Shown here: one piece after another, positions 34,776 through 42,035 of the stretch
Layout of the letters: every line of letters starts with the position of its first letter
How positions within the stretch are numbered: the stretch's first letter is position 1
Assembly: GCA_035531315.1 (NCBI GenBank)
Contig: DATKTD010000280.1
Coordinates: 1-48,834 of the forward strand
Origin: CAIJMU01 sp035531315
Lineage (GTDB): Bacteria; Spirochaetota; Spirochaetia; Treponematales; Rectinemataceae
Length of the DNA: 48,834 bases
Direction: 5' to 3'
Notes under the pieces: generated by a model
Told to the model about the DNA's origin: nothing
The model's input: only the letters and a program-made list of their open reading frames with translations
Databases searched by the model: none
Program-made: the position numbers and the translations under genes

Positions 34776-35618
34776 TCAGGACTCGGCCGTCGAGCCGGTT
34801 TCGCTCTCGTTGCGCGAGGGCCGCGCCTGGGAGAAGAAGGCGCTGAGATGGATCTTGAATGACAGGGGCATCGCCGCCTCGTCGAAGCGAATGGCCACCG
34901 CCGCCAGATCCTTGCGGCCCTCCACATCCTCGAATCGAACGATCATACCCTTGATATCGACACTTTCGCGAGGGTCGTCCATGTCGAGTCTGAGCGAGCA
35001 TTCCTTGCCGACGAGGAAACGCGCGAGGCCGACGATGATTATCTTCGCCCCGCCGAAGGAGAGATCCCTGATTATGCATTTGCGAGGGACGCCCTGGACG
35101 AAGATGACGGTGTCCTTGGTGAGGAGACCTATGCGACGCATGCTGTCCTGCGAAACGAGGACCCTCTCTTCCCTCCGTCGAACCGCCGAGATGTTGGCTT
35201 CCATGATAGTGCCGAGGATGTCGATGAGGTCGTCGGGAGGACGCTGCGTGTACTCGACGGTCATGAATTGGAGATCGCCGCCGCCTTGGCTATAGGGGGC
35301 GTAGCCCGTCACCCGCGCCTGCACGAAAAAGCTGACCGGGTCGATCTTACCTTCGATGCGAAAACTGAAGCGCACCGACACGAGATTGTTCGATTTCTTG
35401 ATTTTGTCGATAAGGGCCGATTTGGAGCTGGCGATCAGCTTCGCTCCCGAAAAGGAAGTCGAATAGATGACGCAGGGCCACTGCTCCCCCACGCATTTGA
35501 GATACACGTTGCGCGGATCGAGGCCCGTGGCCTTGATGATCTCCTTGGTGAGGGTGACGTCTATCGTCTTGAAGACCTCGTACCACCGGGAAATCTGCTG
35601 GCTGGTCGTTATAGCCAT
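34776..35618 (-). CDS. PilZ-domain cyclic-di-GMP receptor
   Basis: A 280-residue soluble protein. The N-terminal 150 residues form a YcgR-like/PilZN domain (ISRWYEVFKTIDVTLTKEII, VRFSFRIEGKIDPVSFFVQA). The C-terminal PilZ domain has the c-di-GMP-binding arginines in RRREERVLVS and the DLSFGGAKI turn (DxSxxG) near residue 190. Known members change flagellar or envelope function when they bind c-di-GMP. Treponemal homologues share this N-terminal layout, which supports the spirochaete assignment. It leads a run of six genes on the minus strand. The ATG at 35618 has no ribosome site; the promoter's -10 ends 11 bases upstream. Confidence 0.92.
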   Translation of the reverse strand: MAITTSQQISRWYEVFKTIDVTLTKEIIKATGLDPRNVYLKCVGEQWPCVIYSTSFSGAKLIASSKSALIDKIKKSNNLVSVRFSFRIEGKIDPVSFFVQARVTGYAPYSQGGGDLQFMTVEYTQRPPDDLIDILGTIMEANISAVRRREERVLVSQDSMRRIGLLTKDTVIFVQGVPRKCIIRDLSFGGAKIIIVGLARFLVGKECSLRLDMDDPRESVDIKGMIVRFEDVEGRKDLAAVAIRFDEAAMPLSFKIHLSAFFSQARPSRNESETGSTAES

Positions 35619-35629
35619 AGATGAGGGCT

Positions 35630-35659
35630 AGCATAGGCCATATGTTCGCCCGAGGTCAA
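35630..35659 (-). promoter_or_regulatory. Promoter of the pilZ-tpr-gerMN-ferredoxin-aor-ltaE run
   Basis: On the minus strand TTGACC (35654-35659), an 18-base spacer and TATGCT (35630-35635) lie just upstream of the PilZ gene. The leader would be only about four bases, and no Shine-Dalgarno sequence is present. Confidence 0.55.
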
Positions 35660-35692
35660 CGGAAGGGTGGTCCGCGGAGAAAGGGAAGAGGG

Positions 35693-36475
35693 CTACTCCT
35701 TCCAAGGGAAGATCATGCCTTTGAGGCTCCGGGGGCCGACAAGCTCGGCATCCTCCGCGAGGAGTTCTTTCCACGGAACAGGCCGCCTTCCCCCGGTCGC
35801 AAGCCCTTCTTTTCCCGCTCCCTCCAGCCAATCGTATTTCCGGATGCGGAGGCGCAGGGCATCGTTGTGCGCAAGGGCGACCCCGGCCGGGCCGGGGACC
35901 AGGAAGGCGAGAAAAGCGGAGATGGAAAAGGTGAGGAGGCTCCAGACGAAGAGAAAGAGGGAAAAGCCAGCGTTATCGAAAAGCAGGATGAAGGACTTTC
36001 TCAGGTTCTTGAGAAAGCCGCCGCCGAAACGGAAACGCAGCGGAAGGTAGTACTGGAGGGCGACAAGAAAGGCCAGACCGACCCAAAGGATGATGCCGGC
36101 TGCCAAGCCGCCTACCAAGCCCCGCCCCAGGTAGAAGGGGATACCGATACCCGCGATGAGGGCCACGGCGATCGTCATAAGGCCCAGCTGCAGGCCGGGA
36201 AGCAGGGCGCGACGAAGGGCCGGAAGGGCTTCGGCGAGGGGGAAATTGCCGAAATCCGCGTGTTTCTGGGTCATGAGGCTCGAAAAGGCGAACCAGATGG
36301 AAAAGAGAAGGATGGCCAGGCTAATCGCGACGAGGCTGAGGCCCATGGGAATACCGGGAATCCCCGTGAGGAGGAGGGGGAGGAGGGAGGCGAAAAAACC
36401 CGTGTTGACGAAGGCAAGGCCGGCCAGGTGGTCCCAGCCGTCGAAGAAGCTCTTCTTTATAAAAAGACCAATCAT
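35693..36475 (-). CDS. Multi-pass membrane protein of unknown function
   Basis: A 260-residue integral membrane protein with about five hydrophobic segments: GLAFVNTGFFASLLPLLLTG, GLSLVAISLAILLFSIWFAF, GLQLGLMTIAVALIAGIGIP, GIILWVGLAFLVALQYYLP and FLFVWSLLTFSISAFLAFLV. A basic loop (RFRFGGGFLKNLRKSF) lies before the last helix, and the C-terminal 60 residues are hydrophilic. The N-terminal MIGLFIKKSFFDGWDHL style occurs in small spirochaetal and clostridial membrane proteins. I cannot name a family. I start it at 36475 because a full promoter ends seven bases upstream, although the frame is open much further. It is divergent from the decarboxylase gene, and their promoters overlap. Confidence 0.8.
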   Translation of the reverse strand: MIGLFIKKSFFDGWDHLAGLAFVNTGFFASLLPLLLTGIPGIPMGLSLVAISLAILLFSIWFAFSSLMTQKHADFGNFPLAEALPALRRALLPGLQLGLMTIAVALIAGIGIPFYLGRGLVGGLAAGIILWVGLAFLVALQYYLPLRFRFGGGFLKNLRKSFILLFDNAGFSLFLFVWSLLTFSISAFLAFLVPGPAGVALAHNDALRLRIRKYDWLEGAGKEGLATGGRRPVPWKELLAEDAELVGPRSLKGMIFPWKE

Positions 36476-36482
36476 GTGACGG

Positions 36483-36511
36483 TGTATACCCTTTCCTTGA
36501 CAAGAAGGCAA
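36483..36511 (-). promoter_or_regulatory. Promoter of the membrane protein gene, predicted leaderless
   Basis: On the minus strand TTGCCT (36506-36511), a 17-base spacer and TATACA (36483-36488) end seven bases before the ATG at 36475. It overlaps the divergent decarboxylase promoter by 15 bases. Confidence 0.6.
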
Positions 36512-36525
36512 GACGCCCTTATTTT
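36497..36525 (+). promoter_or_regulatory. Promoter of the decarboxylase gene
   Basis: A perfect -35 TTGACA (36497-36502), a 17-base spacer and TATTTT (36520-36525). The leader of about 60 bases ends in GGGAGGTG before the GTG start. Confidence 0.6.
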
Positions 36526-36592
36526 CATGCCACTCCGGCGACGCCAAGGGATTTCCTCCCCGCGGGTCGCCAAGCTCAGAGGGAGGTGCTTG

Positions 36593-37771
36593 GTGGACAA
36601 GCCCTATAATTTCCCGCTCGAGAATTACATGTCCCGCGAACGATTCGACCGCATCCGGGAATTCACGAAAGAGATTGAGACGCCCTGCCTCGTCATCGAT
36701 CTGGACATCATCCGTGCCAACTACGAGGCTCTCCGCTCCCAGCTCCCCTTCGCGAAGATCTTCTATGCCGTAAAGGCGAATCCGAACGACGAGGTCGTCT
36801 CCCTTCTCGCCTCGCTCGGCTCGAATTTCGACGTCGCCACCCGCTACGAGCTCGACCAGCTCCTCCGCCTCGGGGTGTCGCCTGAAAGGATGAGCTTCGG
36901 CAATACGATAAAGAAAGAAAAGGACATCGCCTATTTCTACGAAAAGGGGGTGCGCCTCTTCGTCACCGACTCGATCAGCGACATCGACAAGATTTCTCGG
37001 GCGGCCCCCGCTTCGAAGGTCTTTTTCAGGCTCCTTACCGAGGGGCTTGGCGCCGATTGGCCGCTTTCCCGCAAATTCGGCTCCCACCCCGACCTCGCCC
37101 GCCAACTCATCAAGACGGCGGTGCGCTTCGGCCTCCAACCCTATGGAATTTCCTTCCATCCCGGCTCCCAGCAGAGGGATGTCGGCCAATGGTCCACCTC
37201 CCTCACCCAGGTCGGCCAGCTCTGGAACTGGGCGCGCAACGAGGCCAAGGTCGATCTCAAGATGATCAACATGGGAGGCGGTTTCCCCGCCAACTATATC
37301 GAACCGACAGACTCCCTCGCCCAATACGCCGAGGACATCCAGCGCTTCCTCAAGAACACCTTCGGAGAACAATGGCCGGAGGAGATAATCATAGAGCCCG
37401 GCCGCTCGATGGCCGGAGACGCGGGCGTCATAGTCAGCGAGATAGTCAACATCGCCAAGAAATCGGTGCACGAGAGGAATACTTGGGTCTTCCTCGATAT
37501 TGGCAAATTCGGCGGCCTCATCGAGACCCTCGATGAATCGATCAAGTATCCCATCTATTTCACCGGCGAGGGCAAGGCAGTACCCATCATCCTCGCGGGC
37601 CCGACCTGCGATTCGATGGATATTCTCTACGAGAAGCGCATCTACCACATGCCGGACAAGACGAGGATCGGCGAACGCGTTTACGTGCTTTCCACCGGCG
37701 CCTATACGCAGAGCTACTCTTCGATATACTTCAATGGTTTCCCGCCCCTCAGGGCCTATATCCTGAAGTAG
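36593..37771 (+). CDS. Ornithine/lysine-type decarboxylase (fold III PLP enzyme)
   Basis: A 392-residue enzyme of the alanine-racemase-fold decarboxylase family (eukaryotic ODC type). GTG at 36593 is the start, with GGAGG six bases upstream. The PLP lysine is K61 in FYAVKANPND. Other sites are FGNTIKKEKDI, the substrate-side PGRSMAGDAG phosphate region, and the cysteine loop GPTCDSMDI near residue 335. The C-terminal GAYTQSYSSIYFNGFPP is typical of ODC/LODC. The product is putrescine or cadaverine; bacterial members vary in specificity and sequence alone does not settle it. No other polyamine gene is in the window, but argF makes citrulline from the same ornithine pool. Confidence 0.9.
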   Translation: MDKPYNFPLENYMSRERFDRIREFTKEIETPCLVIDLDIIRANYEALRSQLPFAKIFYAVKANPNDEVVSLLASLGSNFDVATRYELDQLLRLGVSPERMSFGNTIKKEKDIAYFYEKGVRLFVTDSISDIDKISRAAPASKVFFRLLTEGLGADWPLSRKFGSHPDLARQLIKTAVRFGLQPYGISFHPGSQQRDVGQWSTSLTQVGQLWNWARNEAKVDLKMINMGGGFPANYIEPTDSLAQYAEDIQRFLKNTFGEQWPEEIIIEPGRSMAGDAGVIVSEIVNIAKKSVHERNTWVFLDIGKFGGLIETLDESIKYPIYFTGEGKAVPIILAGPTCDSMDILYEKRIYHMPDKTRIGERVYVLSTGAYTQSYSSIYFNGFPPLRAYILK

Positions 37772-37778
37772 CCGTCCC

Positions 37779-37814
37779 GGGGAGGCGCAGGGCGCATCGT
37801 CGCTCCGCCTCCCC
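37779..37814. terminator. Hairpin between the convergent decarboxylase and RlpA genes
   Basis: A perfect 9-base stem (GGGGAGGCG / CGCCTCCCC) with an 18-base loop fills the convergent gap. No T-run follows on either strand, so it may end transcription only weakly, or protect the 3' ends. Confidence 0.45.
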
Positions 37815-37840
37815 AGGCCTTCAGTGAACCTCGTCCCGAT

Positions 37841-38707
37841 TCAAGGGCTGTAGCTGACGAGGATTCCCCTGTAGCCGAGGGCGGCCAGGCGCGCGGTCAG
37901 CGCGTCGATCTCCGATTCGAGGACACCCGACAACACCACGCGCTTCCACGGTCCGGCAAGCTCGATGGAGGCGGAGATGCCCGAAAGCCTGAGCCTTTCC
38001 AGGGTCGCAGCCGCGTTCGCCTGGCTCGAATAACTCGCAATTTGAATCCTGCATAGACGTTCAGCCGGGATGGGCGAAATCGCCGCGGTTGCTCCGCCGA
38101 GCCTCGGCGATGGGGCCTTCGGCGGCTCGCCGAAGGCCGCTGTGTCCTCCGGCCTCAGCAACTCGCAGCGCACCATGGCCGTGCCGGCGGGGAGAAGACC
38201 TATGAGCCGAGCGGCGGCCTCGGAGAGGTCGAGAATACGATCGCCGACGAAGGGGCCACGGTCGTTGATTCGAACGACGACGCTCGCGCCGGTATCGAGG
38301 TCCGTTACCCTCAGGAAGCTGCCGAAGGGAAGGCTCCGATGGGCGGCCGTGAGGCCTTCCGGGTCGTAGATCTCGCCGCTCGCCGTCCTCTTGCCCGCGA
38401 AACCCGCGTTGTACCAACTCGCGCGCCCTTCGAATACCGAGCCGTAGGCAAGCGGCGCCGACGCGCCGGCGGCTTGCGGCTGAGCGCCTCCGCTTGCTCG
38501 TGGAGGCGCCGCTTCGCCGGACAGCGGCGCGAGGCCGGCCGAAGAGGGCATCGAGGGCAGGGAATCCGCCCCCGGGTTGAGAGAGGATACATCGGACAGC
38601 GGGGCCTCCAGACTCGCCTGCGCCAGGGCGCCAGGGTCCGCGGCGAGAAAGAGGATCGTGGCCGCCACGGCGGCTATCGAGGCCGAGCGTCCCCGGAACC
38701 TTCGCAT
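37841..38707 (-). CDS. rlpA: RlpA-like septal lytic transglycosylase with SPOR domain
   Basis: A 288-residue exported protein. The signal peptide is at residues 8-30 (ASIAAVAATILFLAADPGALA). A linker rich in Ala, Ser and Pro follows. The double-psi beta-barrel spans about residues 95-190 with GRASWYNAGFAGKRTASGE, TAAHRSLPFGSFLRV, and VRINDRGPFVGDRILDLS; the His and Asp known to be needed for RlpA glycan cleavage are present. A SPOR domain (residues 215-286, CRIQIASYSSQANAAATLERL) should bind denuded septal peptidoglycan. The protein probably acts in daughter-cell separation. Its ATG overlaps the aminotransferase stop (TGATG), so it is translationally coupled to that gene. Confidence 0.92.
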   Translation of the reverse strand: MRRFRGRSASIAAVAATILFLAADPGALAQASLEAPLSDVSSLNPGADSLPSMPSSAGLAPLSGEAAPPRASGGAQPQAAGASAPLAYGSVFEGRASWYNAGFAGKRTASGEIYDPEGLTAAHRSLPFGSFLRVTDLDTGASVVVRINDRGPFVGDRILDLSEAAARLIGLLPAGTAMVRCELLRPEDTAAFGEPPKAPSPRLGGATAAISPIPAERLCRIQIASYSSQANAAATLERLRLSGISASIELAGPWKRVVLSGVLESEIDALTARLAALGYRGILVSYSP

Positions 38708-39996
38708 CAGCCCCCCAGGGCCCTGGCCGCCTCGAAGATCGCCTCGTACAGGGCTGCAATGTCCCTTTCCTCAATGCATGAAAAGGCGATTCGGAGGTGC
38801 TTATCGCCCAGGGCGATAACGCCGATGCCCTCGTCGAGCAATCTGAGCCTGATTTTCTCGGCCGAGACTCCTTCGCACTCGATGCTCATGAAATAGCCTG
38901 AGTTAAAGGGGAGGGGGCGGAGGGAGGGCGGGAGGGAACTCGCGGCGAGGACGTCGCGGGCCCTGCGATAGCGCGCGGCCAGGAGGGAGCGGTAGCGGGC
39001 CTTTTGATCTTCGTAGCCGGGCTCGGTAAGGGCCTTGAGGAAGATGTGCTGGGCGGGCGCCGGCGAGTTCGACACCGTCGAGCGGACGACACCCATCACC
39101 TTCTTGGTTATCGCCTCGAGCTGGCTGGCGCTGAGGCCCTTGCCCGCCAAGGTTATGAAGCCGGTTCTGAAGCCCCACATGTAGTCTTCCTTCGTCGGGC
39201 CGTCGGCCTTGGCTACCACGACGCGGGGATGGAAGTCGGCGAGGCGACCGAAAAGCGATTCGGCGAGAACGTCCTTCTCGTAGGCGAGACCGAAGTAGGC
39301 GTCGTCGCAGATGATGAGGACATCCGAACCCTCATCGGCCACTCTGCCGATGGCGGCGAGAATGGCCTCGGCCTCGGCGATGGTCGGCGAATAGCCCGTG
39401 GGGTTGTTGGGGAAGTTGAGGACGGCGAGAGCCTTGCCCTTCGCAGCCGCCGAAGCCCGGAGCCGCTCCTCGAAACCGCGGACATTGAAACCGCGTCCAT
39501 CGAAGAGGGGGAAGGTGAGTCCCTTCGCGGACTTGCGCTCCTCGACGATAAGGCGGTAGTTCGGCCAATGGAGGTCGGGGACGACCAGGCTCTCTCCCGC
39601 GTCGAGGAAGAGGTCGGCGATGAAGGAGACGGCGGCTGTGAGTCCGGGCACCACCACGGGCAGGGAACACTCCTTGCCGCGGAAAGAGGGGTTCTTGACC
39701 GCGAGGGCGGCCTTCCACCGAGCCCTGAGTTCAGGGACGCCGCCCGTCGGCGCATAGGCTACCGCCTCGTAGGGCGTGAGGCCCGGCATGGCGGCGCGGA
39801 CGGCGTCGAGGATCATCGGTTCCCCGTCGGCGTAGGCCATTCCGATGGTGGCGTTGAATCGGTGGGCCCTCTCCGTGGCCTCCGCGCTCTGGGCGAGCAA
39901 TCCCTTCGGCATGTACATACGGCGCCCGAGGGGGGAAAGGAGGCGGCCAACGGCGCTGCCCTCCAATGTCTCGTTGAGTTCTTCGGCAAGTGTCAT
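38707..39996 (-). CDS. Class I/II (fold I) aminotransferase
   Basis: A 429-residue PLP aminotransferase. The ATG at 39996 has GAGGA five bases upstream. Landmarks are AYAPTGGVPELRARWKAAL, LNFPNNPTGYSPT (the NPTG loop), IICDDAYFGLAYE (PLP Asp/Tyr), and the PLP lysine in GPTKEDYMWGFRTGF. The C-terminal substrate arginine is in KHLRIAFSCIEE. This resembles aspartate- or branched-chain-type enzymes that make alanine or aromatic amino acids, but the amino acid cannot be fixed from sequence. Its stop overlaps the start of rlpA, so the two are made together. A link to peptidoglycan precursor supply is possible but unproven. Confidence 0.9.
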   Translation of the reverse strand: MTLAEELNETLEGSAVGRLLSPLGRRMYMPKGLLAQSAEATERAHRFNATIGMAYADGEPMILDAVRAAMPGLTPYEAVAYAPTGGVPELRARWKAALAVKNPSFRGKECSLPVVVPGLTAAVSFIADLFLDAGESLVVPDLHWPNYRLIVEERKSAKGLTFPLFDGRGFNVRGFEERLRASAAAKGKALAVLNFPNNPTGYSPTIAEAEAILAAIGRVADEGSDVLIICDDAYFGLAYEKDVLAESLFGRLADFHPRVVVAKADGPTKEDYMWGFRTGFITLAGKGLSASQLEAITKKVMGVVRSTVSNSPAPAQHIFLKALTEPGYEDQKARYRSLLAARYRRARDVLAASSLPPSLRPLPFNSGYFMSIECEGVSAEKIRLRLLDEGIGVIALGDKHLRIAFSCIEERDIAALYEAIFEAARALGG

Positions 39997-40168
39997 GTGC
40001 TTCCTCGCAAGGTGGCTGTTGCTGCTCCATACTCGCCGTCGCCGCGGCAGACTGTCAAGCGAAGGAGGCTCGGCCAGGCAGGCCTTGGTTCTGGGAGCCG
40101 CGGGGCGGTTCTCGGCCGGCTTGCGCTCGGTGCCTTCCCCGTGCGATTTTCCCGAACCGGAGGTGCGC

Positions 40169-40696
40169 ATGATCCATTCATTCGGCGGGAAGAGCCCCGC
40201 CCTGCACGGGGATGTCTTTGTCGCCTGGAACGCCGAGGTGGCGGGAGAGGTGCGGGCCGGGGCCGGGGCATCCATATGGTACGGAGCCGTCGTCAGGGGC
40301 GACCTCGCCCCGATCAGCATCGGCCCCGGCACCAACGTCCAGGATTGCGCCGTCCTCCACGTTGTCGACAATGGTCCCTGCGAGCTCGGCGAAGGCGTCA
40401 CCGTCGGCCACGGGGCCATCGTCCACGCCTGCAAGGTCGGCGATTGGAGCCTCGTGGGCATGGGCGCCGTCCTTCTCGACGGCTGCGAGATCGGGGCCGA
40501 GTCCATCGTGGGAGCCGGGGCCCTCGTCACGCAGGGCAAGAAGTTCCCTCCGCGCTCGATGATACTCGGAAGCCCCGCCAAGGCGGTCCGCAGCCTCACC
40601 GACGAGGAGGTGAGCGATCTGCATATTCACGCGGACAAATACATAAAGCTCGCCGCCGAGACGAGGATCGAGGTCGCCGGCACTCCCGTGCGCTGA
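40169..40696 (+). CDS. Gamma-class carbonic anhydrase-like protein (left-handed beta-helix)
   Basis: A 175-residue hexapeptide-repeat protein of the YrdA/PaaY/gamma-carbonic anhydrase family, the usual length. The ATG at 40169 has GGAGGTG upstream. The Zn ligands are the His in AVLHVVDNG and two in GVTVGHGAIVHACKVGDW. The order IWYGAVVRGDLAPISIGPGT with NVQDCAVLH is classic, as is MILGSPAKAVRSLTDEEV near the end. Known members hydrate CO2 or have a related metal-dependent role; many bacterial homologues lack measured activity. It stands alone, divergent from the aminotransferase gene. Confidence 0.93.
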   Translation: MIHSFGGKSPALHGDVFVAWNAEVAGEVRAGAGASIWYGAVVRGDLAPISIGPGTNVQDCAVLHVVDNGPCELGEGVTVGHGAIVHACKVGDWSLVGMGAVLLDGCEIGAESIVGAGALVTQGKKFPPRSMILGSPAKAVRSLTDEEVSDLHIHADKYIKLAAETRIEVAGTPVR

Positions 40697-40805
40697 GACC
40701 GCGCCGTCGCCGCGACCGGGCCGGGCCGGGTCTGCCGGACTGCCCGCTAAGCTCATGCTCAACTGGACCATCCTTGCCTCCGATACTCCAAGCAAGGAGC
40801 AGCGC

Positions 40806-41000
40806 ATGAAACAGTTCGCCATCAGGAGCACCGGAACGGAACCTTCGGTCCTCGAACTCATCTCCGAAACCGAGGGCGGCTTCTATGTGCGCATCGTCCA
40901 CCGTCACGAGGAGTGGGAGGATGTCCGGGAGGAATTCCTCGCGAAGGATCTCTTCGACACCTGTCTCCGGACGGGCTACATCATGGAGATGTCGGCCTGA
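40806..41000 (+). CDS. Small conserved-looking protein, 64 residues
   Basis: A short gene with a good AAGGAG seven bases before the ATG. The residues are mixed alpha/beta and acidic (LELISETEGGFYVRIVHRHE, EFLAKDLFDTCLRTGYIMEM), without a signal or membrane segment. I do not recognise a family. Its ribosome site and normal codon use suggest a real gene. It follows the carbonic anhydrase gene by about 110 bases and may share its transcript. Confidence 0.65.
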   Translation: MKQFAIRSTGTEPSVLELISETEGGFYVRIVHRHEEWEDVREEFLAKDLFDTCLRTGYIMEMSA

Positions 41001-41033
41001 TAATGAGGGGACAGGATCCAGGGAAAAAAGTAC

Positions 41034-41170
41034 TATGATATAGGGCCGCCCCCGCAGGATTGCGGGGGCCTCGCCCTCTCCTGCGACAGGGGCTCGCCGT
41101 TCGGGCCGTAGACATCGCATCACGGCCGAGAGGACAAGTCCGCGGTAAGGTCGCGAGCCAAAAGGGCCGA
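41034..41170 (+). other. Structured intergenic segment, candidate small RNA or motA leader
   Basis: A TATGAT box (41034-41039) is followed by several stems: GCCCCCGCA / TGCGGGGGC (41048-41069, perfect 9-base stem, GGAT loop), a CCCT / AGGG stem, GGCCGT / ACGGCC (41104-41127) and GGAC / GTCC. A second TATGAT (41174-41179) lies 15 bases before the motA ATG. The segment may be a separate RNA of about 125 bases or a long leader; neither T-run nor known RNA signature was found. Confidence 0.3.
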
Positions 41171-41194
41171 TGATATGATGACGCGAGGTGGGCA

Positions 41195-41983
41195 ATGAAT
41201 CTAGCGACGGTAATCGGTCTCATAATGGGCCTTGGAGCCATCATGGTGGGTTTTCTCCTCGAGGGAGGAAACCCGGCCAAGCTCCTCCTCCCCTCCCCCT
41301 TCATCATAATTTTCGGCGGTATCGTAGGCGCCCTCTTCACCTCCTTCGACATGAGCGACATCCTCGGCATGGGCAAGCTCATGCAAAAGGCGATCAAGAT
41401 GCCGCCCGTAAAGGGCAAGGAATTGGCCCTCAAGTTCGTGGCCTTCGCCGAAAAGTCCCGCCGCGACGGCCTCCTCTCCCTCGAGGAGGATATGCAGAGC
41501 CTTTCGGACCAGGACGACCCCCTGCTAAAGAAGGGACTTCGATACGTCATCGACGGCACTGACTCCGAGGCCCTGACCTCCCTCCTCGAAAACGACGTCT
41601 CGGTCTGGGAAAAGCACGAAAAACACGGGGTCGAGATATTCGAGGCCGCCGGCGGCTTCGCCCCCACGATGGGCATCATCGGTACCGTACTCGGCCTCAT
41701 CATCGTTCTGGCCAACCTTTCCGAGCCGGAAAAGCTCGGCGAGCACATCTCTACCGCCTTCATCGCGACCCTCCTCGGCATCGGTATCGCGAACCTCATC
41801 TTCCTTCCCATCGCGAACAAGCTTAAACTGGTCCTTTCCAAGGAGAAACTCGCCAAGGAGATGATCATCGTGGGCGTGCTTTCCATCCAGCAGGGCGAAA
41901 GTCCCAAACTGGTCGGCGACAAGCTGGCCGCCTTCCTGGAAGAGCATGAGCGCCACGAACTCGAATCCTTCAACGAGAGCTGA
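41195..41983 (+). CDS. motA: Flagellar stator protein MotA
   Basis: A 262-residue stator protein with four membrane helices (near residues 5-22, 32-52, 150-170 and 183-205). The cytoplasmic loop has the torque region (EKSRRDGLLSLEEDMQSL), and the key proline lies in GGFAPTMGIIGTVLGLI. It forms the ion channel with MotB that drives the flagellar motor. The ATG follows GAGGTG at six bases, with TATGAT 15 bases upstream of the start. It is followed by motB after 52 bases. No other flagellar gene is near, unlike the usual motAB-fliL-fliM grouping in spirochaetes. Confidence 0.95.
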   Translation: MNLATVIGLIMGLGAIMVGFLLEGGNPAKLLLPSPFIIIFGGIVGALFTSFDMSDILGMGKLMQKAIKMPPVKGKELALKFVAFAEKSRRDGLLSLEEDMQSLSDQDDPLLKKGLRYVIDGTDSEALTSLLENDVSVWEKHEKHGVEIFEAAGGFAPTMGIIGTVLGLIIVLANLSEPEKLGEHISTAFIATLLGIGIANLIFLPIANKLKLVLSKEKLAKEMIIVGVLSIQQGESPKLVGDKLAAFLEEHERHELESFNES

Positions 41984-42035
41984 TATGTCGACCGATTCCG
42001 CGCCGGGTCTGGCGCGCTAAGGGAAGCGAAACAGG

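Noticed and set aside
41130..41160. RNase P or tmRNA-like motif near GAGGACAAGTCCGCGG
   Set aside because: Only a short likeness. The segment is too short and lacks the other conserved parts of either RNA.
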